Below, piece after piece: positions 13,390 through 25,300 of a stretch of 64,000 nucleotides of DNA. Below the pieces are notes generated by a model. It did not search any database and was not told the origin of the DNA. It was given only the letters and a program-made list of their open reading frames with translations. This DNA is from Puffinus mauretanicus. Its lineage: Eukaryota > Chordata > Aves > Procellariiformes > Procellariidae. The position numbers and the translations under genes were made by a program. Every line of letters starts with the position of its first letter. The first letter of the stretch is position 1. Location of the stretch: assembly GCA_023333565.1 (NCBI GenBank), contig JAJKFH010004158.1, forward strand, positions 1,922,001-1,986,000, in the 5' to 3' direction.

Positions 13390-13556
13390 GTAACTTCAGC
13401 TTCTGCCAGGGAAGGCTACGTGATCCTGCCCAGAAGTTTTTAAGACCAGGATGAACAAGATTCTGCCAGGAATAAGAGACTTGTTTAATCCTGTCTTTGG
13501 GCAGAGGATGGATCAGATGACCTTCTGAGGCCCTAATGATCATGTTTCCTATGGCA
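13390..13556 (+). mobile_element. CR1 LINE fragment, 3' region, old and 5'-truncated
   Basis: Reading + strand, the order of blocks matches the 3' region of CR1 retrotransposons: GAAGTTTTTAAGACCAGG near 13433-13450, then ATGAACAAGATTCTGCCAGG, TTTGGGCAGAGGATGGATCA, and GATGACCTTCTGAGG near 13516. These correspond to the CR1 segment 'gtttttaagaccaggctggacaa...gggcagggggttggactagatgacctcctgagg'. CR1 is the dominant non-LTR retrotransposon of birds and reptiles; copies are usually 5'-truncated. Many substitutions, and the lack of an intact octamer end after 13540, indicate an old copy. It is non-functional. The open reading frame on the opposite strand (13349-13567) is a shadow of the element. 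Confidence 0.85.
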
Positions 13557-15136
13557 AAAGTGACCATTTTCTGACCTGGCCAGTAGGCAGAGGAAGAATA
13601 TACATGCTTTCCCTGCTCATTTCTCTTTCAGGCAGAGCAGGCTGCTGCTTTAGATAAATATAGTTGGAGAAATTGTCCCTTTATACAGAGTTTGCCATCT
13701 AGAGAGGGCTGAGGGTGGAAGGAAGTATTACCTTTCCCATTTTGTAGATTGGCTGTTAGATGGAAAGAATAGAAGCCTTAGGGAGGAAAAATTCTAAACT
13801 CTTATTTACAGCTGAAGCCTCAATATCCTCTTGACCCTACCTGCCTAAAGTTAGGCACTGGCTTAAATGCATTCTTGAATCAGGAAGTGACAGAACAAAT
13901 GACTCATTTAACTCAAGGGAATCTATGGTACAGTCAGAATAGGAAGCTACGTACACAAGTTGTCGGACTGTGAATCAGTGACAAATTTATCCTTTGCCTC
14001 TCTGTAGTAGTGCAACAGGAAACACTTGATGTTTATCTGATTTAACACAAGCCATGCTAAATACTGTATCTAAAATGGAACATTTAAATGGTGGATGGGG
14101 AAGAGGAGGCAGAGAAAAAGGCTGGGAAGTAGAAGAATTAGGGATGACATTTTATGTCTTTTAAAAGTCTGACCTTTTGGAAATATCACTGTGTACATTT
14201 TAAATATTAATAAAGGCACTAGCTGTTAGAAGGCACAGGGCTGTTGTCGGGGGGTGACCTTTTGTTGAAGTAAAAGAAAATTGACAGTTTTATTAGCCAT
14301 AGAGTACTGCAAACAGAAGCTACAGGAAAAAGGCAAGCAAAAAAGCTGTCATTGTAATTAGCTACATTCTGTAAATTAATCTGAGGATGTGGCCATGTCT
14401 AAATATTGCTGCAGATCCCTCTGTATTTTAGCCCAGACTTACCAACAGCTTCAGAATGAAAAAGAATAGCATTTCCCATTTCAGTTCTTTAAAGAGATAT
14501 TGTTCCCAGAGAAAACAACTATGACACTGGGACAAAATCAATGGGATCTTCATGACTCCATGATCATCACTTCTGTGTGCCACTACAGGCATTCCCCTCA
14601 GCAGCTCTGAGCAAGGCTGGGCTAGGACCCCTTTTCAAGCATCACCAACAGAAGGACTAGAACAAGGATCAGACAGCTATTACCTCAGACCTATTTTTGC
14701 TTCTCAGGATTAATTAACCTTATTTAAAAGATCCTTGCTCAAATGACCTAAACTTATTCAGACTAGAACTTTGGTGCTACATGACTAGGAAAGAAGCAAT
14801 CGCTCTACTGCTTCATCCCAAACCATTTGTTTTTTATTAGACCTAAGACAGCTGAATTAACTTCTTGTCTTCGTTTTGCTGGTCATAATCTCAAGGGTTC
14901 AGCTCTCTGTGATCCAAGGCCAGCTGATACAGCACAGCTGTGTAGCCTTGACTCAAGCTTCTGAGAAAATTGCTAAGTTGTGAGAATGAGCTGTGAAAAA
15001 CAAATAAAGTAGAGCCATCTAAAATAAGAAAAGTAAAATTGTAGGCGAAGGTAGGATTGTTGAGATAGGAGAGTTAGCAGCTCAAGGACTTGAGAGAAAA
15101 AAAGCCACCAACATGAAAATATATAAAGCCCTGCAG
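13557..15136. other. Non-coding stretch
   Basis: Unique sequence. The 14080-14130 part is purine-rich but interrupted. No gene or repeat family is recognised. Confidence 0.5.
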
Positions 15137-15189
15137 AAAAAAAAAAAACCCCACAAACAAACCAACAAACAACAAAACCACACCAAAAA
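15137..15189 (+). repeat. 53-nt A/C-only tract
   Basis: The tract starts with A12C4 and continues as irregular AAAC and AACC units, with no G or T from 15137 to 15189. It is the largest of several A/C-asymmetric tracts in the window. Confidence 0.85.
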
Positions 15190-15356
15190 GAGACTTGGAA
15201 GTTGACAGCACATCGTCAAGGATCTCTGTTCCAAAGAGGAAAAGAGGTCATTCCTTCCCCACCTGACTGATGACTGCCTAGCCCCTTCCTTTTATCCATG
15301 CAAGGGTAACAAGTTTATGAAGAGTTAATTCAGACTCTATAACTCCTAGTATGAAT

Positions 15357-15393
15357 GAGGGAGAAGAGAAGGAAAGAAAAAGAAAAAAAAGGA
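15357..15393 (+). repeat. 37-nt purine-only tract
   Basis: Only A and G occur from 15357 to 15393, changing from G-rich to A-rich. It is a simple low-complexity tract. Confidence 0.8.
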
Positions 15394-15971
15394 CAGCCCT
15401 TGCTTGTCCTTAGAGATCCTTTACTCACAAACAAGGTGCTACATAACATTTTTGCACTTCACTACCATTTACTTGGTGATAAGATAAAGTCTTTCATACA
15501 TTTCAGCTCTATTCAGTGCTTTTTTCATTAGTTATGTTATAGTTCACACCACAGAAAAAGCTGGGTTTATAAACTGTATCTAGTATTGTAGTCACAAAGG
15601 GCAAAATCTGCCCTCCTTTATGTCATATTCTGCATAAGGCATTTCAATGCATAGGATTTAGAGTTGATGTGCACCCCATAAAGCCAGCTGACCCTGTTCT
15701 TGAACACGGTCCCACCACTAAGGCTACTGGGAATGATGAGAACTTAGAAAAGGTGAGCAGCACAGGATTCACTCTAGAGGGAAACAAGTCAGTCTTCATC
15801 CCTTTTTTACTCCCAGACAGCTAAGGACCAGCACACTCACCACAAAACAACTTTGCTAGTGTAAGCAATGGGTGGTGGTTAATCTACAGACCCCGGGTCT
15901 TCCTACCATCCTACCACTCAAACACACTGCATATATGTATACAAAAGGATAACTAGACGTTCAGAAAATAA
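15394..15971. other. Non-coding stretch
   Basis: Unique sequence lying between two low-complexity tracts. I see nothing specific. Confidence 0.45.
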
Positions 15972-16010
15972 CTTTTTCTTTTTTCTTTTTCTTTTTTTTT
16001 TTTTTTTTTT
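15972..16010 (+). repeat. 39-nt T-rich pyrimidine tract
   Basis: CTTTTTC-type units grade into an uninterrupted T run ending at 16010. Only pyrimidines occur from 15972 to 16010. Confidence 0.85.
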
Positions 16011-18180
16011 AATGGAGGTATAATTTATTTTCCCTTCTCATTTTCTGTTTTGGAATTACATTCTTTGTCTAGTAGAACACAGGCTACATTTGTTTGGAGA
16101 AACAGGCAGGAAGGGGAAAGTTAAACCTAAAACAAATATTTATTCTGAATGACAGAATTTAATCAGTTAATTCACAGAGACATCAATGTGAGATCAAGTA
16201 CAAGCTAAAAATATGGTCGGGAAGTCATGAGTAAATCAAATGGGACAGAAAAGACAGTGAAGTATTTGTAAGGAGATTTATAAGTCTGTTACCTGGAAAA
16301 ATAATCCAGGTAAGCTACTATTTTTTATTTTAAAGTACAGCAAGGTACTTTAGACACAAAGAACGTTAACAGTAACATAGAAACACTGTGAAAGAGCATG
16401 CATCTATCCTCTTACTATTTAGTTCTATTTAGAGGTGCCCAATTTCTCCTTTCTCTTTTCCCTTTATATTGACAAAGTTTAGGATGCCTTGAGGGCATTG
16501 CTGTATTACAACTGTATGCAACACCCAGGAAGGACAGACATGTCACTCCATTGAAACTGAGGGCACAACTAGTCCATCTCAAGGAAAAGAGACCTGACAC
16601 ACACCACTGAAATGCAGCTGTTTTACAGCTCACAAAAGGTCATACAGCCTTCTGGGACAAATGCTTCAACTGAAAGCGGAATTAACGATTGTGAGGCCTA
16701 CCGATGTCAATGGAAACTGCCCTCTTTCACTGTAGACTCTAGACATATACCCCCTTCCTTCTCACACCCCCACTAGTATCCACACCTGAATTATCCAGAA
16801 CCTGGGGTTTATCACAGCATTGACATATATCATAAGAAAGAGAAAAAAAATTATTATAAAAAAGACTAATTGCCAGCTAGAAGTTAATATGTCATTCTGT
16901 GGTGGTATCACTAAACTTCTGCTGAATGAAGTCTTCGTTCTCTCTCAATACAGAATAGTAAATGTTCAAAAAGTTACCAAATTTGCAAAGCTCCAATGTG
17001 AATGGCAGAGTTATTTAGGGATGTAAGGGAAAAAAGACTAAAGAGGAAACTGTTTTAGTACATTTTGTTATAATGGGAATGAAAACCTTCACAAAACCAA
17101 GTTGCTATAACAAGTTTACTTCATTAATTTATGTGACCTCAAAAAGAACTCAGAGGTTCTGAAGACACTGAGTAGTCTGGGGAGCATCTTTTTGCAAAAG
17201 AGCTTAAACTTCTTCGATTCAGAACAGCCCCAGGTCAATCATTTCAACAAAATTCACGTAGTCTGTCAGTAACTAAGACTGATTACTTTGAGCTATGGAC
17301 AGGGAATCTCCTCTTCTGAGCAACTTCCATCCCAACCTATATCTTCATACTTAAGTAACAATAACAAAACACAAATTAATGCTTTTTGATACTGCATTTT
17401 CCCTCAATATCAGGAGAATTATTCAGTTTTGTGGTTTTCTGTCGGGCAGAGACAGGGAATGACCAGAAGACAGAAGTCTAATGGGCAAATCAATTTCTCT
17501 CCTCTGCTTTCAAGAAACAGTTCACTTCTCCCCCATCCCTGGTGCTTGTAGCTGTCTTGAAGTTGAAAAGCAGGCTCCTGCTGAACTGCAGCCTAAGGAA
17601 ACTCCTCAGTATATATGAAAAGTGAAGTTACTTTATAGGGAAATGGCTAGAGATTTCAGCTTTTTGTCCAGAGATCTGAAGATATGAAACATCAAACAGA
17701 TATGAAATATTCAACAGATACTCCAGCAGAGAGTAAGAAAGCATTATATCCAGCCCATGATATAGTACCTTTTTAATGCACTCTTGTCTACAAAATCACT
17801 TCCTGTAAATCTATTCATGCCTGCGCAGAGACCCTGCGCTAGTCCTATACACCATTAAACTCTCAGGTTTACTTAGATGACCAAAAGTCAGAGAATTTTT
17901 CTTCTGGGATGCTCAGTATAAATCAGAATTACAATTTCAATGAAAGTTTGGACCAAAATACATCATCCATCAAAACTATACCCAGGATACCCGAGGAGTG
18001 TGACAGGAAAATATGCACATGCCTAGCGGCACACAACAGAAGACCACAATTATCTGCTAAAACAAGATGTCCTTTCAGAAAAAGTAATAACTGGCACATA
18101 TTCACACATTTATTTGTGTCAGCAGCTCAGCACACTAAAAGGCAAAAGAGGGTGAAGATCTGGGGACCATGTGGGGATTT
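16011..18180. other. Non-coding AT-rich stretch
   Basis: Unique sequence. Open stretches at 16415-16633 (minus), 16820-17026 (plus) and 17909-18220 (plus) show no domain or codon pattern and are read as chance. Confidence 0.5.
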
Positions 18181-18195
18181 CCCCCCCCCGCCCCC
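18181..18195 (+). repeat. C9-G-C5 tract
   Basis: Fifteen bases, all C except one G at 18190. A short C-rich tract with i-motif or G-quadruplex potential on the complementary strand. Confidence 0.85.
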
Positions 18196-19706
18196 GGTTC
18201 TGAGGTATTGTTCACAGTAGAAAAATAAAATTATTTTCTTTAAAAATCTAGTATTAAAATAGGTTTTCATAATAAAGTTAATGTCCTCATATTCCTGTTC
18301 TAGCTAAAATATTACCTGGTCTCAGCAGAAGTCTTAATATTTGAATTAGCTGTCTTCTTCCTTTCGAACTGGAAGGAAGTTACGTGACACCAAACAACTG
18401 TTACAGGGGACAGAGGAAAGTAATCCAGATAAAAAAAGAAAAGAGTAGAAAGCCTGGAGATGAGAGAAGGGGAAGGATAAGTCTTTTTATTAGTTTTTAA
18501 GAAAGCACATAGTTAATACTTACAGAGCATGTTACATCTGGAGGGATGTGAAGGTGTTTTGGCATAGTCTGGAGATACCAGAAATATCCAGGCCAACATT
18601 TTGAAGTCAACGTTGGCGTTTTAATCAACAGTCTGTTCTGTCTTTGCACATACATTTCCTGAGGGTGTTTTCCTACCTCTACCAGAACATGGCGCAAGCA
18701 GCTTGTGCTTGCACCGGAGAGCTAAGTGGGAAAAGACATTTTAAGCATATGGTAGGCTGGGTTGGCTCCATGACAAATAAACTGTATGTTATCAGCTAAA
18801 GGCACGGATGAAGAAGAAACAGAGAGAGAAGATGCTCAGGCCTGTTGGCTCAAAAAGTTACAGCCAGCTGTTACCAGTCAACATTTATTTATTTATCTTT
18901 ACATTTTCTGCAATTCTGTGTGCAGTGAGTAAGAGCCTTAAATCCCCAGTGTTTTCAGTATAGTGCCTTTCATTATAATGAAAATTCCCAGTCCTGGCCA
19001 GAGACAGTGTTAACAGTTTCTTCTCTCCTAAAACTCAAGTCTCCACTGAGGTTAACAGGCTCTGCAATACCCAGCAGAACTACCACACCACTCATTTTCT
19101 TGTCTTTCAGCATTAGACTAGACTCCTTTCGTTTTCTATAGTCATTTTATGAAGCATCACTATGTACAAAGATTATTGCTTAAATCACAGTTCGCTTTGT
19201 TTTAGTGCAAGAAAGATAGTCTGGTGACTTCGGCTGCAACTTTTCTATATGATTGAGGTATTGAGAGTCTGAGGCCCTCATTTATCTTCATTTTCTTTAA
19301 GATAACAGGCATACTTCAGCTAGGTCTATTATTCTTCAAGGCTTCTTTTATATGTAAGAGAGAGCAGGCTGAACTGTCTTCTTAAGGTAGTGGTCTCCCC
19401 CCTGACAATACTGGGAACTGACTTTGGTATCTTTAAAGTTAAATGAGAAGCTGAAGCTTTACCTCTGAGGGTATAACAGTACTTTCCTACCTTTGAGGAT
19501 ATTACTTGAGAGATCACAACACATTCAGACACTGTGGCCTTACAGGAATGATGATCATGGTGAAACAAACCTTATAAGCACCATTCAGTATCATCTAAAT
19601 CTACATGAAATGTACCTACCTTTGTGCTTAATTGCAGATATGCTAGTTGACTCATTTGGAAAACTTTTGAGTAGGACTGCTCTGGAAAAAATGTAGCTCC
19701 TTTTTA
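18196..19706. other. Non-coding stretch
   Basis: Unique AT-rich sequence with no recognised exon. Open stretches at 18497-18697 and 19329-19568 (minus) and 19493-19696 (plus) are short and featureless. Confidence 0.5.
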
Positions 19707-19762
19707 GGGGGAACTAGATGACCTTTAAAGGTCCCTTCCAACCCTAACTATTCCATGATTCT
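19707..19762 (+). mobile_element. CR1 LINE 3' terminus (avian type)
   Basis: This short piece contains GAACTAGATGACCTTTAAAG and then GTCCCTTCCAACCC, ending in CTATTCCATGATTCT. That is the 3' end of avian CR1, including its imperfect tandem ATTCTATG octamer, which replaces a poly(A) tail in this family. The preceding bases do not match CR1 clearly, so this is a severely 5'-truncated insertion in + orientation. It is the strongest single clue that the host is a bird. The copy differs from common consensus forms at only a few positions, so it looks younger than the fragments at 13390 and 19927. Confidence 0.93.
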
Positions 19763-19926
19763 TTTTGACTGAAAGCTGTTAGACAAATGCACCAGTTTTA
19801 CCTAGGCAGTGATTTAAATCTCTGTATAGAATCTTCATTTAAATATTTTTGCAACCAGTCTCTTAAGGTATCTTGGCAGCTTCAATTTCAAATACCACAG
19901 TTCTTGGTTTGCTTACTTGGAGATGT

Positions 19927-20211
19927 ATATAGCTCAGCTGGAGACAGTGCAGAGGAAAGTTAGGAAAATAATCAGAGACCTAGAAAACATAAGCTACAGA
20001 ACTGGATTTGATGAACCTCAAGAAGAAAAAAACAAACAAACAAAAAAACCAAGGGAGAATGTGGTAGTACTCTTCAGGAATTTAAAGGACACCTGCCAAA
20101 AGAAGGAGTCCAGACTGATGGATCAGAGAAGAAAGAAGAGACTTGAATTACAGCAGAGAAGACTCAAAGCAGATTTTAGAAAGACTTGCAGTCTTAAGGC
20201 CAGTAAAGCAA
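19927..20211 (+). mobile_element. Ancient CR1 LINE fragment (end of ORF2 plus start of 3' region)
   Basis: The + strand reading frame that opens at 19917 encodes LETVQRKVRKIIRDLE and, after an interruption, VVVLFRNLK. These resemble the C-terminal part of the CR1 ORF2 reverse-transcriptase polyprotein ('leKvQrraTkmIrgLE...aVFkYLK'). DNA further on, near 20139-20190 (ACTTGAATTACAGCAGAGAA, then AGATTTTAGAAAGACTTGCA), fits the CR1 segment 'cttaaattacagcagaggag...agattagacattaggaaaaacttcc'. The stretch between the two protein blocks is replaced by an A-rich (AAAC)n expansion at about 20024-20046. No intact protein remains. This piece would normally lie upstream of a 3' terminus such as the one at 19707, yet here it lies downstream of it on the same strand, so the two are probably separate insertions. 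Confidence 0.85.
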
Positions 20212-20900
20212 CGTTAGCTCTTTGGATGTCACCTTCCTTTCCGAAGTCCAAGATGCATATTCCTCTCAACTCATTCAGAAACACATTCTTCCTCTTCCTC
20301 ATTCTTCCACTATTCAAACACTCTAAAAGTACACAAATCCTTTATTATGTTAATTTTTATATTTTACCAAAAACATTTTTATTGATGTAACACAGATGTA
20401 ATTGCAGAGAGTTACAAATGCAAACCTACGTGTCCAGTAAGTATACTGAGAAATTAATTTTTCATAGCGAGCAAGAGGTAATTTCAAACCACGTTTCAGT
20501 AGGCAGCATGCTATACTGGGAAGCCTTTTCAAAGGTAGTTGGGAGGTTCTTTTCCTTAATTCAAGAAAAGATTAAATAAGATTGAAAAAATAAAATTGCC
20601 TCTTTCAAGTCCATTTCAAATATTTGAAGGAAAGTTGACCGTGTTTCCTGCATATACATTCTTCTTTGGGAACCTAAGATGTTTGTAGTTCAAATGCTTT
20701 CTTGCACCACGTTCAACTAGTGCTTACAGAGAGCAATACATGCACAAAACACATGTACCTATGTAACCACATGCAGTCTCCGATCGCTAGCTGAGCCCAC
20801 GGAGGTGCTACGTGTATATGCAGAAGCAGGTGCCCCAGACTGTGGATGCAAGATGACATGGAAATGGACTTCAGCTTTTGAAAGATGTTACTTCTGGCTT
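20212..20900. other. Non-coding stretch after the CR1 relic
   Basis: The CR1 match fades after about 20211. The remainder is unique AT-rich DNA; open stretches continuing from the relic (to 20390) or antisense to it are not genes. Confidence 0.5.
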
Positions 20901-20939
20901 ATCAATGCACCACTTGCACAAGGAATTCTCCCCTACATC
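20901..20939 (+). repeat. Short dispersed repeat, copy B
   Basis: ATCAATGCACCAC (20901-20913), an 11-nt spacer, then ATTCTCCCCTACATC (20925-20939). It is the same arrangement as 9216-9252, with an unrelated spacer. The outer flanks do not align convincingly by eye. It may be the best-preserved part of an old interspersed repeat. Confidence 0.65.
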
Positions 20940-22308
20940 AGGTTGTCAGATTTTTATTTTGTATCCCATCCACACTGAGTACCTCCAAAAGGAAGAAGAG
21001 ATGTCAGCAAGCGCTTACACTGGTTGCAAGTTTTGACTGTGAGCTACTAGCTAGCAGCCAATCTTCAACGAAAAGACCCCTCTCTGAAGCCACTCCCAAG
21101 CCTTTCCTTAATGTGGTATATCCATACTTTGCTCAATGGTGCGAATTCCAGCAGCAATCAAATATAAAATTAATCTGCCTGATGAAAAGTCAAAGAAACA
21201 GAAAGTAGGAAAAAGCAGACACCAACACAGTGTCAAGGCTTTTTACTTCAAGGCCAGCTTTCTCTCCAGAGCTGCTTGATGGTTTTTTTAAAGCAATATT
21301 GCAAGGAACTGATTAAAAACAAGCTGCAAGTTTACGGAGAGTCATTTGTATAAAGATGTAACATGAGGAAAAACAGAATTAAGCAAGTTTCTTTTTTCCT
21401 GCTAGATAAGGAGGCTGGAGGGCAGTACTCAGCAATCCTGTGCAATCACAAAGGCACAAAACGTCAAACCAGCTAACTCTTGTGTATGATGGTCACCTAG
21501 TGAATAACAAACTGTCTAGAGGCTTCATGTATAAACCTGAAATCAGCTATTATAAGAAACAGTATTTCACTTTAGTATAAATAAAACATACACCTGGATT
21601 TCTGCTGAATTCTTTGTTCACACCCCTACGCTGATTGTTCCTAAGCATTTTTCTCTTTCCCCAGGAGGTGTAAGAATGTAGCTTAGCTAAGCCTAATAAC
21701 ACAGTTTATTTTATAAAAAGATTGATTGACTCTCTTTTTGTCTGCCCAAATGCTTTATCTTTGGTCTACTAGAAAAGAGGGAGTAGAACACACTTCAGAG
21801 AAATCCTGAGGACAGGACTGCATCTATGGAGGGCTGATATACTGACTAAAGCCCAGGCATAGGGCATGGATGTTTGGCTCCTAGTTCAATAACAGACTTG
21901 ACAATTTGTTAATATATGGCCAGATGGTATATTCCAGACAGCTGCAAATGAGTGGGTGCAGAACAGACTGAAACCTGCGCTAGAGCAGAGCTGAGCTCAC
22001 GTAAGCAACACCTACTGAAAAGGTATGGGAAAATTCATTCAGATTTGGCTTTTGTGACCACAAGGGCCACAAAATAGCCCATGTGGGTCATTAGATGAAG
22101 CATACATCTGCCACTATGTAATACATGGGTATTTCCTCCCCTCCCAGAGCCCTGTATCACTGTTTACAAAACAATGAAAATACATTTGCAAGCTTTTTGG
22201 CCTCTTTGAGCAGTAAATATTATACATAGGTTCTGTAGTTAGCCATAATCTAATTGCACCTATCCATTAGGTTCCAGTTTTAGTTGCACCACCATAAACA
22301 GGTAATAT
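20940..22308. other. Non-coding AT-rich stretch
   Basis: Unique sequence. The 20885-21208 open frame covers copy B of the dispersed repeat and has no protein-like features. Confidence 0.5.
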
Positions 22309-22321
22309 ATTAATTATTAAC
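22309..22321 (-). promoter_or_regulatory. HNF1-like site
   Basis: ATTAATTATTAAC matches the palindromic HNF1 consensus GTTAATNATTAAC at 12 of 13 positions. It is only a motif match in AT-rich DNA. Confidence 0.25.
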
Positions 22322-25300
22322 GCTTTTGCCAAACCACATTTCTGGAGCCTTTATTTACATGAGTGCTATAGATCCCAAAATTCTGTATGCCTGCTCTCTG
22401 ACAGAGTGCTGCATTTGGAAATCATGAGTGGGAGTTTAAAACAGGTTCAGCATACAGCTCACACTGTTCCCATCTCTGACATCCATATGTGGTTTGGACA
22501 ATCTGGAGTTTTCTTTGAAAGGTCTCGCTCTGTCTATTTTGCAAAATAAAGTTCTACATTTGCTGCTATTAGGCTCTGCAAGTTGCAGCACTTTAAGATG
22601 TCACTAACTTGATAAACAATGAGGTTTATAAAACAGTCAGATGGCTAAACAGACACATGCAGGATCAAATGTTTGCCACACAAGCAATCAAACAAATTGA
22701 TGAAGAAAGTGATTATAGAACTATAACTGTTCTATTATTAACCAGCAATCTGCATATCTTCCTCCAATTAATGCCTAGAAAGGAGATGCGAGTCAGTTGA
22801 AACCTAATTACTGGCATAACACTTTGTTGATTAGAAACGCAGTAACAGTCATTGCTTCTCCTTCATTTACACAAGGCCCATAATAATAAGCCAAAGGATG
22901 TCAGTCAGTCACTGCTTTCCTGTCAGAAGTTTCTGCCGAAGCAATAGCTTCTAGTGTAAACGCACTCCTCTACCCATGTCATTCAGCTCGGTAATTGCCT
23001 TGCCACTCACATAAAGAAAACAATTTCCGGCTTTGATGGGATTTTGTCAGCGACGTGAAACTGCTACTGCAATCTCTGCAGCTAGGTGTTAGATGGGTTA
23101 CTCTGGTGGATCATAACATGAAACTAATCTTTAAGGAAGCAGGTGGAAAGAGAGAGAGACTTACAGGTTGGTAAGTGCTAGGAAAACAGTGCTGTCTGAG
23201 TGATTAACAAAAGGAAAGTGTTAGATTAAGTGGATCTGGGACAAGAAGAAGAAAGCAGAAGCAAAGAGAATAAAGTTGCTTTGCCATTTTCCTACATCAA
23301 GAATGTCTATCAGTACAGCACGTCTTTCAGAAACGCTTATAAAACCATATACACTCATTTCATATGCCATAGGTAGCTGACCAGCAGTCTATAATTTCAG
23401 CTTGCAGGCTTTATATCGGTGCCTCCCCATGAGCTGTATATTTATCACCATCATTTCATCATTCCCAGGCTGAAGCTGCAAAGCATTTTCCTTTCAATAT
23501 GTGACATGCAGCATTTTTCTCACTTCATAACCTTCTTCCCAGAATGAGGTCACCCATTTCGTTCTGCTCCTCATCCGAGGTGAGCCCAGAGTCCAGCTTC
23601 AGGTTTCCGTGTGACACCTGAGGGCCCCTCCCAAGCTCCCCATGCACTCATGCATCTCTGCATGACCCCAGCTTGACTTAGTAGCAGGACGTATGCAAGG
23701 AAAAGGTTCTAGGATGGCAAGGAACAGTTAACCTTGTCTGCTTCCTGTCACAGCCAGCACCTGCAGCAATGGAGACAAGACTTTCTTCTCCCCCCTGCCC
23801 CCTTATCTCCCAGGTGGATTTATACTGAGGTTTTCATGGACAGGCATACGAAAGATTAATTATACCTTTCTCTCTTATGATGATTTAAAACTTCATCAGA
23901 AATACAGATGATTAAAAACCCATCAGAAATGGGTAGCAAGATGAGGATAAAGCAAATGGCAAGGTTCCTTTTTCATGGTTTACAGAAAAGTGCATTTGGA
24001 ACATGAACTCATTTCAAGGCTCCTTTTGGATGGAAAGCCATAGCAGGAAGAGGGTAATGAGACTTAAAATTAAAGGAAAATAATAACAGTATCAGTCAGA
24101 GAAAGTCTCTAGTCTTACACCTCAAATATTCCCTTGCAGGCATAAGGGACAGTTTGAAACAGCCAAGCTGTCCATGAACAGACACAACAGCTATGCTCGT
24201 ACATTCGCAAAGAGGCCAAGGCATAAGCAAAGTATTACGTACAATTCATGCTAATTATTATCATTTACACATTTTTTCCATGAGAAAAATAAAACACCAA
24301 CTTATTGGAGTCCCAGAACCAGAGGATACCAGAAATACCAAGGATCTCTTTCAGAGTTATCTGAGGGTCTGACCCACAGACACAACACGTTCCAACAGGG
24401 CAGTTGTTACAACATCTGATAGAAAAACACATTGAACAAAACCATCTATTTCAGTTGCTTCCAATGAAGTTTTGGGTTTATTTCATATCTATTGCTTTAA
24501 TGTTCAATATTGCTATCTCAGTATCCTATGACAGGATTTAAATTAACTTGCTTCAGTATGCTTTCTATTTCTGAGCGTACTCCTGAGACATATGAATTAT
24601 GAAGGTCTTAAATGCACCAAGCTCCTCATCTCTTCATAGCATTGTCTATACCTTAACCATGGCACCTATCTTTAGCAAGTAAAAGCATATTAAGTTATTG
24701 GGAAAGAATCTTTCATTCTTAGCTCAAATGGTTCTACTTTAACTGCAGTATATTTCATCACAGTAATATTAAGATACTTTCAAAACTGTTCTTGCAGTTC
24801 AAAGAGGTAAAAAGGCCTATTTTTTTCAGGGTGACACCAAATTTGATCTTTCGAGCGATCACAGCCCCTTTTTCATACAGAAAAAATCGGCTGCACACAA
24901 ACCACAGACTCAGGGAAACCTCTTAGTGTCAGCCAAAGCTCACTGGTTCTCCCTCTACCCCAAAGAAAGCATGGTAACTATTCTTACCTTCAGAAAAGGC
25001 ATGACAACTCCCAGTGTATGTCTTCAGAAATATCCAAAACCTCCCAAAGCAGTCAGGCTTTAAGTCCTTGCTAATTCTAAAATAGCAAAAAGAAGCAATA
25101 TTTAAGGATTCATATTTTTTTCCCAACAAAACAGAATGAAGTTTTTAAAAATAAAAACATGAAGGAATAATACTATTATGTTTTTGATCAACAATCAAAC
25201 AAAAAAAAAAAACCCTCCTTGCCAGGTAGCCTGGCTTTGTATTGATCACTTCTTGTTCTTCACATATGGTGAAAGGTTATTTTTAATGCTGACTACACAC

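Noticed and set aside
13349..13567. 72-codon minus-strand open frame
   Set aside because: It lies antisense to the CR1 relic and is a shadow of that repeat.
19917..20390. 157-codon open frame as a real gene
   Set aside because: Its first part is a CR1 ORF2 relic with an A-rich interruption and the rest runs into non-coding DNA.
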